A DNA stretch of 64,000 bases, from contig NC_135364.1 of assembly GCF_051622035.1 (NCBI RefSeq), forward strand, positions 23,399,501 through 23,463,500, given 5' to 3'. The position numbers and the translations under genes are program-made. How positions within the stretch are numbered: position 1 is the first letter of the stretch; each line of letters begins with the position of its first letter. This DNA is from Arctopsyche grandis. Lineage: Eukaryota; Arthropoda; Insecta; Trichoptera; Hydropsychidae. Under the pieces are notes generated by a model. The model did no database searches. It was not told where the DNA came from and worked only from the letters and a program-made list of their open reading frames with translations. Positions 11,576 through 22,000 of this stretch are shown in pieces.

Positions 11576-12615
11576 TTTTTTTTTATTTTATTTATTTATT
11601 CATTTGGAAAATTTACAGTTTATTAAGTTACATAGATTGATAGTAAAAAAAACATAATTATGTTAAGTAAACCATTAATAATTTTCACATATAGGTAAAA
11701 AAAAGAAAAAAGCTCAAACATTTAAAATAAGAAACAAAAATGATAATAGAGTAAGATAGTTAAAGAAAACAAAAAGAAAAAAATAGAAATAACAGTATAA
11801 TAAAAATATCAAAATAATAAGAATAATAATATGATAAAAATTATGAAATAATAAAAATAATATAATATATAACAAAAAACAAAAAGACAAAATAAATACA
11901 TCAAAATAAAAATTCATAATCACAATCGTAAATTTTCAATAAAATTAATCATCGAAAAACAAATTTGCAATAATCACTCTAGCTTGTATAGCATTAATAT
12001 TAAATAAGTCAAACATAGAAATTGTTGAAATTAGTGTGTTGACGGTGGAGCTTGCACGCCAGATGAATGAGCTTCTTCCATAATTAGAAAAAGTATTAGG
12101 TATGTAAAGGAGCTCATTACATCAAGTCATTCTATTTGGCACACGCAATGATAGTCTGCTCAATAATTGAGGACAGTCGATCGAGCCGTTAAGGATGTTC
12201 AAAATTGTTGAGATGTCAGCTATCTCCCTTCTTTTGACAAGTGGAAGTAGATGCTGACACCTACAAGCATCTTCATAGGAAGTATAGGATAATCCAAAAC
12301 GGCTACTGATGTACCTCAAGAATCTCTTCTGAATGCGCTCCAATCTGTCTCTTGCACCAGAGTACTCTGGGTTCCAAACTTGGGATGCAAACTCAACAAT
12401 ACTTCTTACGTATGCACAATATAGTATTTTGTATGATTTTATAGAAGTAAAGCATTTGGATGACCGGATGACGAACCCGAGGGCCTTCGACGCTCGAGCT
12501 ACAACATTGTCAATATGTGGATAGATCAGAGTTTAAAAAGACTCCCAAATCCCTAATTTCCGATACCCTTGTGAGTCTATGTCCGTTGATTGAATGAGGA
12601 AAGTCAACTGGACAT
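11576..12615 (-). mobile_element. 5'-truncated LINE inserted antisense in the hAT element
   Basis: On the minus strand, 12,614 to 12,122 reads as a non-LTR RT C-terminus: RVSEIRDLGVFLNSDLS, ARASKALGFVIRSSKCF, YVRSIVEFASQVWNPEYSG, RLERIQKRFLRYIS, SLRVPNRMT then stop. This is typical of Jockey/CR1-like ORF2 tails. An AT-rich 3' UTR follows, and a T-run near 11,577-11,583 on the + strand would be the poly(A) tail. The reading frame is uninterrupted over the remaining 160 or so codons. Confidence 0.7.
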
Positions 12616-12878
12616 AGTAATGGTAATAATTGTGATGAAAATGAAGATAATGAAGAAGAAGAAATGTCTACATGTGAAGAAACGGATTTTTATTCATTAA
12701 ATACAGATATGTTTGAAGAAAATCACTTTTCGATCGATAATAATCTCTACATCTTTAATAACAGCAGAAGGAGTTTATAAATTTTTATTTAAGAAGTTAG
12801 AAGAAATAGGGTCTCAAACAACCAAAAAGTTTTCACAAATTTTAGAAAACAGAATGAATGAAAAAAGACGGTTATAAC

Positions 12879-13120
12879 TAGAGGTAGGATAGTCACAGTG
12901 CTATCCATTGTTCGGCAAATCTTTAACAATGCATTTACAACCTTTGAATAATACACGGCCCCCTCAGACTCCGGTGACTAGTTATAACCGTCGGTTATAA
13001 CAGAAGGTGCCGCGTATTGTTCAAATGTTGTAAATCCATTGTTAATGGTTTGCCGAACCTTTTTTACAAAGAATTTACAACAATGGAGCAATGAGTGGCC
13101 CCTTGGCTATCCTACCTCTA
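12879..13120. mobile_element. hAT-type MITE (242 bp), TSD GTTATAAC
   Basis: A perfect 14-bp terminal inverted repeat TAGAGGTAGGATAG is flanked by GTTATAAC at 12,871-12,878 and 13,121-13,128. The interior is a long imperfect foldback (arms containing GTTCGGCAAA and TTTGCCGAAC). It has no coding capacity. It split the transposase frame of the surrounding hAT element shortly before its C-terminal motif. Confidence 0.85.
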
Positions 13121-13124
13121 GTTA

Positions 13125-13281
13125 TAACATTATTAATTTACCTAAATACAGGAACTATTCAAATTGTGAACGAGTATTTTCAACTGCAGGGTGGACAAAA
13201 ACGAAAATTAGAAATATACTCGACAATGAAACATTCAACGCATTATTATTTCTAAAATATCATTTTCTGAAATTAAATTAA
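13125..13281 (+). pseudogene. hAT transposase C-terminal dimerisation remnant
   Basis: Encodes NLPKYRNYSNCERVFSTAGW followed by RNILDNETFNALLFLKYHF and a stop. The S/CERVFSxAG...R..L..E..NALLFLK pattern is the hAT C-terminal dimerisation domain. The upstream frame was cut by the MITE insertion. Confidence 0.8.
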
Positions 13282-13614
13282 GATTTTTCCGTATTATATT
13301 TTGTAAATTTATTTTTAATTGCAATTTTATAAATTTTACAAACTATCTTACATTTTATGTGTGTGTATTTTAGTTTTATATATTTTTTTAATTATTTATA
13401 ATATATTACATATATAAATATAATGTAATTTATGCGTAGTACATATGTAATTACCTTTTTTTTAATTTTCGAATATATTCTAATATTCGAATAGCTCTTG
13501 ATTTACTATTCGATATTCGAATAGTTGAAGTCGACGAATATTTGGGATCCCTAGTTGCTACATATCCAGTCTTCAGAGTACAATGATGATATTATTATCA
13601 GAATTTAACAAGCA

Positions 13615-14645
13615 GAATAGACTAGCGGTTACCACATAGTACTTTCGAAGAAAGTGGTCACGGGTTCAAATTCCACCGGTTGCTGTTGGTCATACATTGG
13701 ATATATGTATATGTACATATGACTCTAGGTCGATAATTTCCTATCAGAGTTTGTCAATTTATCTGATTTTCATTGAAATGGTTCCAACAAATTGACAACC
13801 CTTACCCATTGGCCAGCAGTATGGATCGGTGGTTGCATTTATGTTAAGCACCGAGAGATTACTGGGTTTGGTCCCGTGCTAATCTTTAATACTGCTGATT
13901 AGATTTGGATAATCGTGACTTCAAGTCGATCTTTTCTTATCAGAGTTTGTCAATTTATCTGATTTTCATTGAAAAGGTTCCAAAAAATTGACAACCCTTA
14001 CCCATTGACCAGCAGTATGGCTCGGTGGTTGGATTTATGTTAAGCACCGAGGGATTACTGGGTTCGGTCCCGTGCTAATCTTTAATACTGCTGGTTAGAC
14101 TTGGATAATTGTGACTCCAAGTCGATCTTTTCTTATCAGAGTTTGTCAATTTATCTGATTTTTATTGAAACGGTTCCAAAAAATTGACAACCCTTACCCA
14201 TTGACCAGCAGTATGGCTCGGTGGTTGCGTTTATGTTTAGCACCGAGAGATTACTGGGTTTGATCCCGTGCTAATCATACTGCTGGTTAGACTTGGATAA
14301 TTGTGACTCTAAGTCGATCTTTTATTATCAGAGTTTGCCAATTTATCTGCTTTTCATTGTTGAAACGGTTCCTCCATCAAATTGGCAAAAAATCATCCTA
14401 CCCGTTTTGTCACAAATATCCGAATTTTTTTATGTACAATATGTAACAATTTTTGTACAAGTCTAATTCCATAGATGTCTCAATAGATTAATTAATTGAT
14501 CAATTAATTGTTAATTTTGTGTTCTTCAGCCTCTCGAAATACATTGATTTATGTAATAAAAATGCTGTAATGTTTGTAATTAATTGTCTAGGAAAGCGCA
14601 TTGGGGTCTATTTGTCAGGCTTTCCTGGTATATATCTATGTAAAA
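13615..14645 (+). repeat. tRNA-derived SINE with a tandemly repeated ~196-bp body
   Basis: A tRNA-like head (box B-like GGGTTCAAATTCCACC near 13,660) is followed by four successive body units. The phrase ATCTGxTTTTCATTG recurs at 13,761, 13,957, 14,153 and 14,344, giving periods of 196, 196 and 191 bp. Each inner unit carries its own CCAGCAGTATGG head and a TTACTGGGTTTGRTCCCGTG box B-like stretch. The last unit ends with the family tail: an AGGAAAGCGCATTGGGG/CAGGCTTTCCTGG stem, then an A-rich end near 14,645. Confidence 0.75.
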
Positions 14646-14938
14646 ATAAAATAAAATGAAAAAAAATTGATTCCTTGATTTTTTACCACGTGGATTAATG
14701 TATGTTAAGTTTGTGTCACATTCTGATGACCTATGATTCAGTCATACTCAAATGAATGTCAATCAAATAGAAGATCAGTTGATTTAATTGCCTTAAATAG
14801 TAGTTTGGTATGAGCATCAATTATAGTTGATGCATGAGTTGACTTAAATGATATAGGACACGAGAGTGCACCAGAGAGAGTAATCATCTGAAATGATGAG
14901 ACAATATATACAGGCAATTACACGTTGTAGATCTACGG

Positions 14939-14946
14939 TATATAAA
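14939..14946 (+). promoter_or_regulatory. TATA box of the odorant-binding protein gene
   Basis: TATATAAA lies 78 bp upstream of the OBP start codon. A transcription start 25-30 bp downstream (an AGTC-type initiator near 14,970) would give a 5' leader of about 50 nt. Confidence 0.6.
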
Positions 14947-15023
14947 CTCGTTACCAAACTAATTACGGTGAGTCTTCGTCTAACATTACCACAGTATCGT
15001 TTTTGTGTTTTAGTCACCAAACG

Positions 15024-15817
15024 ATGCGTCGAAATTATTTCATTCTGTTGCCACTATTTTTCGTCAGTTGTGCATGCAGAGTTGTGAGTATTTGCTTGCT
15101 TGAAAGCTAAGATTTAATAAATAAAAAAAAATAATTAATATTTTTTAAGGAATTTCCTGAAGATTTGAAAGACATCATCATACATATACACAACGTATGT
15201 GTGAAAAAAACTGGAGTCACTGAAAGTAATTTACAGATTTGAAATATATTACCATTCTTTAAATTTGTACATGAAACATAACATACATATATTATACTAT
15301 TGTAATATTTCCAGGTGAAATTTCAGATTGCGAACACGGAAAATTTTCCGATCGCAACGAACTGAAATGTTACATGTTTTGCTTGATGGAAGAAGCCAGT
15401 TTCGTAAGTATTAAAATGTTTCATTCTCCTTAAAATCAAACGGTTGATTATTATATTTTTAATTGGAAAAAGGTTGACGATGGTGGTCTAATTGATTTCG
15501 ATATGCTGATCAGTATGATACCTGAGGAATGGAAGGAAAAAGTATCAGAGATGATAACGGCTTGCAGGCATCACGGTATTTTTTATTGTTTAATCAAATG
15601 ATATTAAAATTAAATAAATAATTAAATTACATATATTGAACTTGTAGATGTAGCTGGTAAAGATGGGTGTGTACGAGCATTCGATGTACATAAATGCCTT
15701 TATAAAACAGCTCCTGATGTATGTATTATTTTATAATGTATTGCATTTTATCAAATATTATATTATAAAAGATACTAAATTATTTATTTTTATTTTCAGA
15801 TATATTTTCTTTTCTAA
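15024..15817 (+). CDS. Odorant-binding protein (classic PBP/GOBP family)
   Basis: Six exons: 15024-15083, 15150-15225, 15315-15403, 15473-15575, 15648-15718 and 15800-15817, all with GT..AG introns and consistent phases, give 138 residues. The N-terminus MRRNYFILLPLFFVSCACRV is a signal peptide. The mature part has the classic OBP cysteine pattern: C1 in NVCVKK, C2 and C3 in KCYMFC (C-x3-C), C4 in TACRHH, C5 and C6 in CVRAFDVHKC (C-x8-C), with spacings of 26, 3, 37, 10 and 8. Family knowledge: a small secreted helical carrier of hydrophobic ligands held by three disulfides. One extra cysteine (SDCEHG) lies between C1 and C2. AATAAA at 15,852 is the probable poly(A) signal. Ligand and tissue cannot be told from sequence. 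Confidence 0.92.
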
Positions 15818-15923
15818 GAGCTAGTGTTATTATATTTGATATTATATTTTCAATAAATCATTGTACCACAGTTTGTATTTCATTTGAACAAAGTTTGCTA
15901 TAAAAACAAAAGATAAAATAAAT

Positions 15924-16281
15924 GGGTTTGGTGCAAACGATCGACAAGCGCCAGACAGACTGAGCCACAGATTAACTGGATGGCTGCTTTAAACGCAATT
16001 CTCGACTTCACGAATGATAGATTGCACATCAGATGACGAGTAACCTTTCGATGTGCACAGATGCAATTATTAAAATTGAGTTGGATCTTTCTGGCGAGTT
16101 TAATAAGGCAAAATTCGGAACTTAAGTTTCATAAGCACAGAACGTATACAGGATAGGTATGTCGGGACTTCGGGTAGATTTCGCTCAGTGTAAGTACGAG
16201 CAGTGCGCACGCATAAGGTACACGTGTCGTTAATCTGTGCTTCTGTCTGTCTGGCGCTTGTCGATCGTTTGCACCGCATCG
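15924..16281. mobile_element. MULE-like MITE, 9-bp TSD AAAATAAAT
   Basis: Long terminal inverted repeats (GGTGCAAACGATCGACAAGC and its inverse) of about 47 bp enclose a non-coding centre. The 9-bp duplication lies at 15,915-15,923 and 16,282-16,290. A closely similar copy at 45,650-45,996 also has a 9-bp duplication, which suggests Mutator-like mobilisation. Confidence 0.75.
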
Positions 16282-16355
16282 AAAATAAATATGTGAACTA
16301 TAAATTATTTAAATAACAATATGTATGTGTATGAATTTACTTTTAGCTTTATACC

Positions 16356-17136
16356 CAGTGGCGTAATTAAATTTTTGGGCCCGTAAGCAAAAAATCAAAG
16401 ACCCCCCCTTCGAATTTTTAAATCGAAATACCAAATTTTTGCAACGCAGTATTAATGTAAATATAATTATTGTTAATATGTACATAGATACATAATATAA
16501 TTTTCTTAATTGAACTCACCTATTTTAAAATTTCTTCTTTCGAACCTTACTGTTCGAAATGCAAAATCATGAATTGATTATTTGAGGTCCATTTTGGCTG
16601 CTTTTTTGTGCTCAATTGTAAGCAAAGATGGTTCATTGAGGCTGGTTTAACCGATTGAATTTATTTTGTAATCTTTAATTATTTTTAATTTATTGAATCC
16701 TCTTTCTACATTAGCCACAGTTACCGGAAGAGTAAATATAACATGAATATGGTATATGTATGTACTTCTGAAAAATCACTAACAACTCTCTCCTAACAAC
16801 TGTACTTGGTAATAAGTAATTCTAAAAATTGCCTTATGCTTATTGTTTCAGAAAGATCTTTCTTTATTAATAAAAGTACATGTGTAAATTGAGATTCGAA
16901 TTGATCTGAGAAAATTTCTGGATATTTTTTTCTGAGATTCAAACAATGGTCTGGAATATCTTTTTCCGACATATTAATATTCTTCCTAAGTTCAAGAAAA
17001 CCGAAATAGTTTTTCACTACCTGCATTCCCACAAAACGTGTCTTAATTTGAACAGTTATTTTGTCGATTTATGGCCCTCTATCTCCGTGGGTCCGTAAGC
17101 ATTGCTTACTTTCGCTACATAGTAGTTACGCCACTG
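16356..17136 (-). mobile_element. hAT deletion derivative, 8-bp TSD TTTATACC
   Basis: Ends CAGTGGCGTAATTA and TAGTTACGCCACTG are inverted copies; TTTATACC flanks at 16,348-16,355 and 17,137-17,144. The minus strand at 17,032-16,793 encodes a transposase scrap (FLELRKNINMSEKDIPDHCL, then FSDQFESQF and QFLELLI) like ZMYM-type hAT proteins. Only a C-terminal part survives. It landed at the very end of the neighbouring TTTATACC-ended element, so the duplicated bases are the start of that element. Confidence 0.82.
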
Positions 17137-17291
17137 TTTATACCGAGTTGATACTGTCCGAGTAGCTTGGACCAAGTAACTTTATCGGGTAACTTTACTC
17201 GAAGTGTGACAACGGGTGATCCAACCGTTTTTTTAGTTACAAGACCAAGCTACTTGGTTCAACCTACTAGCATAGTGTCAACCCGGTATAA
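17137..17291. mobile_element. Small TIR element with TTTATACCG ends
   Basis: TTTATACCGAGTTGATAC at the left is the inverse of GTGTCAACCCGGTATAAA at the right, with further inner complementarity (GTAGCTTGG / CCAAGCTAC). It is 155 bp with no coding capacity. The flanking hAT element inserted into its left terminus. Confidence 0.65.
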
Positions 17292-17392
17292 AGCACTATA
17301 CAAATTGCCTAGATTAACTGGACTGTACAAAACAAATCAATTAATAATGCATTACAATTAAATCGTATTGCATTATTAAAGTTATGAATAAA

Positions 17393-17609
17393 TCGGTAAA
17401 CGGATTATTTCGCACATAGCGATTGCGCACACGAGAATTATTGCCACGAAAATCGCGAATACGGAATATCTGGCACTCGAGTTCTCGTTAGTATGATAGT
17501 TCGCGTGAATAACTTTCGATGAATGGAATTTTCGGGTGCCAGATGTTCCGTGATCGAGATTTTAGTGACGTGCGTGAGATTGCTTTTTGCGGAATAATCA
17601 CTGAACCGA
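17393..17609. mobile_element. TIR element of the TTCGGTRATTA family, diverged
   Basis: TCGGTAAACGGATTATTTCG on the left is inversely related to GCGGAATAATCACTGAACCG on the right, with a second inner arm pair (ATCTGGCACTCGAG / GGTGCCAGATG). Non-coding. It shares end motifs with elements at 18,031, 25,113, 32,121, 45,516 and 51,263. Confidence 0.55.
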
Positions 17610-18030
17610 AAAATCATACAATAAAAAAGTCAAAGCGTATTTTCATTAACAATTAATCAGCTGGGCAGTCATATCTGATCAATTATTGTGCGAAAAAAAA
17701 TAATATTTTATGTTTTTAGCTTCACTTGTTAGTTTGTTAGAGCTGTAATATTTCTTCTTCCCTCCATTATAATTCTTCTTCGTATGACATTGCATCTAAT
17801 ATATAATTTAGAAAGAGACTTTGTAAGATTTAATGTATGTATGTACGGTTTATAGTATGTGTATAAGCTTTAATGCAAGGTTTCGGTGGTAGAATCAAGA
17901 AAAAACCTGTATACATATATACATATTTATATTGTTTGCTATCAATATTTCCTCTTGGAAAATAGTACCACGAGCATTAAGCGCTGTCTACTGAAAATTA
18001 ATTTTTCTATTGGTGTTTTATATTATTTAT

Positions 18031-18301
18031 GGTTCGGTGATCACATACCAAATGTGAATCGCTAACAGGATAACCGCCGCTACGAAAATCGAGCGCGCGG
18101 ATCTCCTGTCGCACGAAAATTCTTCGCACAGGAAAATTGCTGTAGAAGTATTGCTCAAAATTGCCCAAATCTCGTAAAAAAAAAAGCAATTGGTAACCAA
18201 TATTTGGGCAGTTTACTGTACAGCAATTTTCCGATTTTCATAGCGGCGGTTATCCTGTTAGCGATTCACATTTGGGATGTAAGTGTGACCCGTTTACCGA
18301 A
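18031..18301. mobile_element. TIR element with ~60-bp arms, TTCGGTGATCAC ends
   Basis: The left arm (CAAATGTGAATCGCTAACAG, then GATAACCGCCGCTACGAAAA) is the inverse of the right arm (CGATTTTCATAGCGGCGGTT and onward), ending TTTACCGAA. The loop carries an inner hairpin around CAGCAATTTTCC. No protein. Confidence 0.65.
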
Positions 18302-18329
18302 TAGTAAACACTATGGGGGATGAACGAAT

Positions 18330-18478
18330 GAGACGACTGGCATGTTGAATGCACGTGTTTTATTTATGACAGCTGAAGGCAGAGTGAGTAGCGGCTCTCC
18401 GAACCCAGCCGAGTTGGTCCCCACTCGCAGGAAGGCAACCAAACTCGACCATGTCGTATAAGCGAGCCGCCACAACAC
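18330..18478 (-). mobile_element. LTR-like fragment, related to the 34,184-34,794 LTR
   Basis: CCCCACTCGCAGGAAGGCAA and CCAAACTCGACCATGTCGTA match, with divergence, the terminal part of the LTR in gene C's intron. Boundaries are uncertain. Treated as a fossil fragment. Confidence 0.4.
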
Positions 18479-18508
18479 AAAGAAATGTTATAATATTAAT
18501 TATAACTA

Positions 18509-18945
18509 GCCAGCAGCATAGCTCGGTCGTTAAGCTTCTGCTTAGCGTCGAGAGGCGCCGGGTTTGATTCCTGGGCCCGGGCCTCGAATGAAAATCAATT
18601 TTTCAGAGTATGCTGTTGGTCAGACCTGGATTTGTGACTCTAGGTTGATAGTTTCCTATCAGAGTTTGCCAATTGTCTCTGGTTTCATTGTTGAAACGGT
18701 TCCCGGAAAAAAAATTGGCTAAAAATCCTTCCTACCTGCTATGTCACCACTATTTGAAGTATGATTGATGTACAATAAAATTTATGTACAATTCATAGAT
18801 GTCTCGTTAATTTGCGAGTTTTTCAGTGTCTCGTAATTCAACGACTTGTAATAAAAATGCTGCATTTGTAATTGGCCAGGAAGGCGCATTGGGATTTACC
18901 CGTAAGGCCTTCCTGGTATATATATAAAAATAAAATAAAAATAAT
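18509..18945 (+). mobile_element. tRNA-derived SINE, full length
   Basis: Head GCCAGCAGCATAGCTCGGTC with box A-like GCTCGGTCGTTAAGC and box B-like GGTTTGATTCC gives a tRNA-derived pol III promoter. The body has TATCAGAGTTTGCCAATTG and ATAGATGTCTCGTTAATT. The tail has a stem GCCAGGAAGGC / GCCTTCCTGG, then (TAAAA)n. Other copies: 20,148, 24,105 (-), 41,425 and 50,802. Confidence 0.8.
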
Positions 18946-19084
18946 ATTTCTCTGAGTAGACATGGTCGAAATTTTCCTCGCACTGGCAGCACTGGCCCAC
19001 GGTACGAACTGTCACTTTTGTTGATTGTTTATTTATATTAGTGGTAAATGCTCGGAATCGGAAGCTGGTGGCAGAGGATTTGAG

Positions 19085-22000
19085 ATGAGTGCTGTTTCCG
19101 GTACAGCTTCCGTTATCCGGTTACCCCCTTGCCGACTCTGCCTGCGCCGCCGCCCCCTCACAACTGACGTTTCTCGGGGTCGCCTTCGCTCTCTTCTGCA
19201 CACACTCTTTTCCATCTGGGTTAATATATCTGATTTATTATACTAACATACAGACACTCTTTTCGGCTCGTACTACAATCAACAATTATTGTTTTATTCA
19301 TGCATTTCGTTGAAATTAAACAACTGACTAAAATCAACATACTAGCAACTAAAACCCTTTTAAATGATATTTACATAACGTGACCATTTATTTTTTTTCC
19401 TATTATATTTTTTCATAGTTTTTATTTATTAATAAAAAAAAGAACAGTAATGAACACATGAAAATAAATAATTTATGTGGTCTTATATTTCTCCGAGGAA
19501 AAAATTTGCTCAAGTAGTTTTGGTATTGATTTCAAATGATAATGAAATTAATAATAATGATTTCTTAAAATTTACTTTGGAAATTAGCATTGATTTAAGA
19601 ACTGCTACTTGCAACTGTGATTCGCTTGTCCGCAACTTATTCATAAAAAAAAAGATTAATTTCTACGGGTGCATTGGTTCCGGGCAGGCTTAAAAATTGT
19701 TACTATGTGTTGTTCTCTTTTTGAAAACGGGACATTTCGACATCCCGAAGCTGTGCTTTGGGACAATGGGATTGACCACCTGAAAACGGGACGTATGGTT
19801 ACGTTATATTTATATGCAAAGTAGCTCTCAAGATGAGGAATTTGCATTTAATACAATATTTTAATTTTTATGTACATATAATATTAGTATGAACAACGAA
19901 TATATGTGTATTTAATTATATTATGTTATGTAGGTGAAATCAGACGATAGATCAAAGTTTGTTTGTATGGAATGTTTAAAGAAGGTGATGACTTTTTACG
20001 AATTTTATAAAAAAGTTCAAAAAGCACAAAAAAGGCTGTTGAATGCAGATTTAACCGATATCTCGTCTGACGAAATGGAAAGCTGTGATTTCATCCAGGT
20101 ATTTTTACATTTCATTCTAAATTAAGATAAAATTCTGTTTAAATTATATAGCTAGCAGTTTGGATCAATGGTTGATTTTATTTTTGGTTGTGGCTATTTG
20201 CAGGTACTATATCTGCAAATTATTGGCTATTTGCAGGTACTACATATATCTGCGACAGGCGCAAAGCCTTCTGCGCATTAACTTATAATCCGATTATAAT
20301 TTCTTACATTTAATGTATGCTAGACTTGTTTAATCAATCGTTCATTATACATGAGGCAAATAAATTTCGCACGTTATTATAATGAATTTATATCATTTAG
20401 CTAGTTCGCGGCTTGTACTTGTATATAGGTATTATACGTTGTATATGATAATAATTTTCTAACAATTAATAATATTAACTAATTTGGATTATATTTTTTA
20501 CTCTACGTCACTTTATGAGTTCGGACTAAATTTTAAGAGGTTTAAAACAAAATTTTAACAGTAAACACGCTGACAGTGACAGTTCACGCGCATGCGCAGA
20601 AGGCTTTGCGCCTGTCGCAGATAAAGTACCTGCAAATAGCCAATAATTTGCAGATATGGTACCTGCAAATAGCCACAACCTTTATTTTTAGCACCAAGAG
20701 GTCACCGGGTTTGATTCCGTGCTAATCTTTAATACTGCTGGTCAGACTTGTATATATGTGATTCCAAATCGATCGTTTCCTATCAGAGTTTGCCAATTTA
20801 TCTGATTTCATTGTTGAAACGGTTCCTCCATCAAAGTGGCAAAAACCATCCTACTCGTTATGTCACAAATATATGAATTTGATTTATGTACAAGTCTAAA
20901 TCCATAGATGTCTCTATGGATTAATTCATTAGTTAATTAATTGTTTATGTAATAAAAAATGCTGCAATGTTTATAATTAATTGTCCAGGAAGGCGCATTG
21001 AGGTTTACCTGTTAGGCCTTCCTGGTGTATATCTATGTAAAATATAATAAAATATAATTCTGTTGCAGGATACAGCAAATAAACTGAAATCGTACGAGAT
21101 TCCAATTTGCAAAATAGAAGAGTGCAACGATTGCGAAAATTTCAATACAATCAAAAAAGAACCCATGGACTTTTATGCAGTAGATATCAAACGTAACGCC
21201 GGGTTTCCCACGGATTCGATTTCGCCCAAAGAAGAATGCATGTCTTCAGAAGACGGCGATGATATTTCAGATTCGGAAAAGTGCGACTCTTTAAACGAAG
21301 ACGGCGGAAATCACAACTCCGAAAGTTTCATAGCAAATACATCAAAGCATAAAAAGAATACGAAATTAAAAACAAACACGAACTGCAACCCTATAAATAT
21401 CAACGAAGAAAACAAATTAGAAGACGATTCACATGACATCGATCATAGCTTTCCATCTGAAATATACAGAAATGGTAAACTATTATTAAAAGGACCCACC
21501 CTTGAAAACGCCATGAATAAATTTTATAATTTAGATTGCAATATGTGTAAGGATAAAGTTCAATTTACGAATTTAAACGGCGTAAGTAAACTGAGCTCGT
21601 CGTACATACATATGTAGATTAAAACACAATTGATTGACTGTTAATTTGTGATTTTTAGTTATTTAAACATTATGAATCGGTACACGAGACTAAAGGCTAT
21701 GTGATGTGCTGCAATTCGAAATTATATTATAGAAGAGCGATTTGTGTACACATGGCTCGTCATTTACAACCGTCCGCTTTTGAGTAAAAATATACAAGAT
21801 CTTGCATCATCGTGTAGTTATAGACAGTTTTATTCAATTCACTTGTGTCTTTTAGGTGTCCCATTTGTGAAAAATCGATGTCCCGTCCAAACACAGTCAA
21901 ACTTCATATGCAAACTCATTTGCCGGAGTCGGAAAAGCCTCACAAATGCGACCAGTGTGATAAAAGGTATCGCATAAGTAAAATCATAAAAAGAGTGAAC

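Larger units (their letters stand above)
11399..13553 (+). mobile_element. hAT transposon with 8-bp TSD, broken by two insertions
   Basis: Terminal inverted repeats TAAGGATCCCAA (left) and TTGGGATCCCTA (right, one mismatch when inverted) are flanked by a perfect 8-bp duplication GTTGCTAC at 11,391-11,398 and 13,554-13,561. Subterminal ATTCGAATAT motifs recur at both ends, as hAT transposase-binding repeats often do. The + strand keeps transposase remnants: an acidic stretch near 11,520-11,568 that resumes at about 12,625, and the C-terminal dimerisation motif at 13,125-13,281. A 5'-truncated antisense LINE (about 11,576-12,615) and a small hAT MITE (12,879-13,120) were inserted later. Confidence 0.88.

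Noticed and set aside
11714-11923. Hydrophobic minus-strand open frame (F/L/I-rich)
   Set aside because: Arises from A/T homopolymers in the 3' UTR region of the antisense LINE fragment.
13615-13700. A functional tRNA gene
   Set aside because: The box A and B-like motifs are part of a SINE head; the cloverleaf is not complete and the body and tail of the SINE follow.
13730-14400. CRISPR-like or satellite array
   Set aside because: Units are SINE-derived, about 196 bp, and without unique spacers; the context is eukaryotic.
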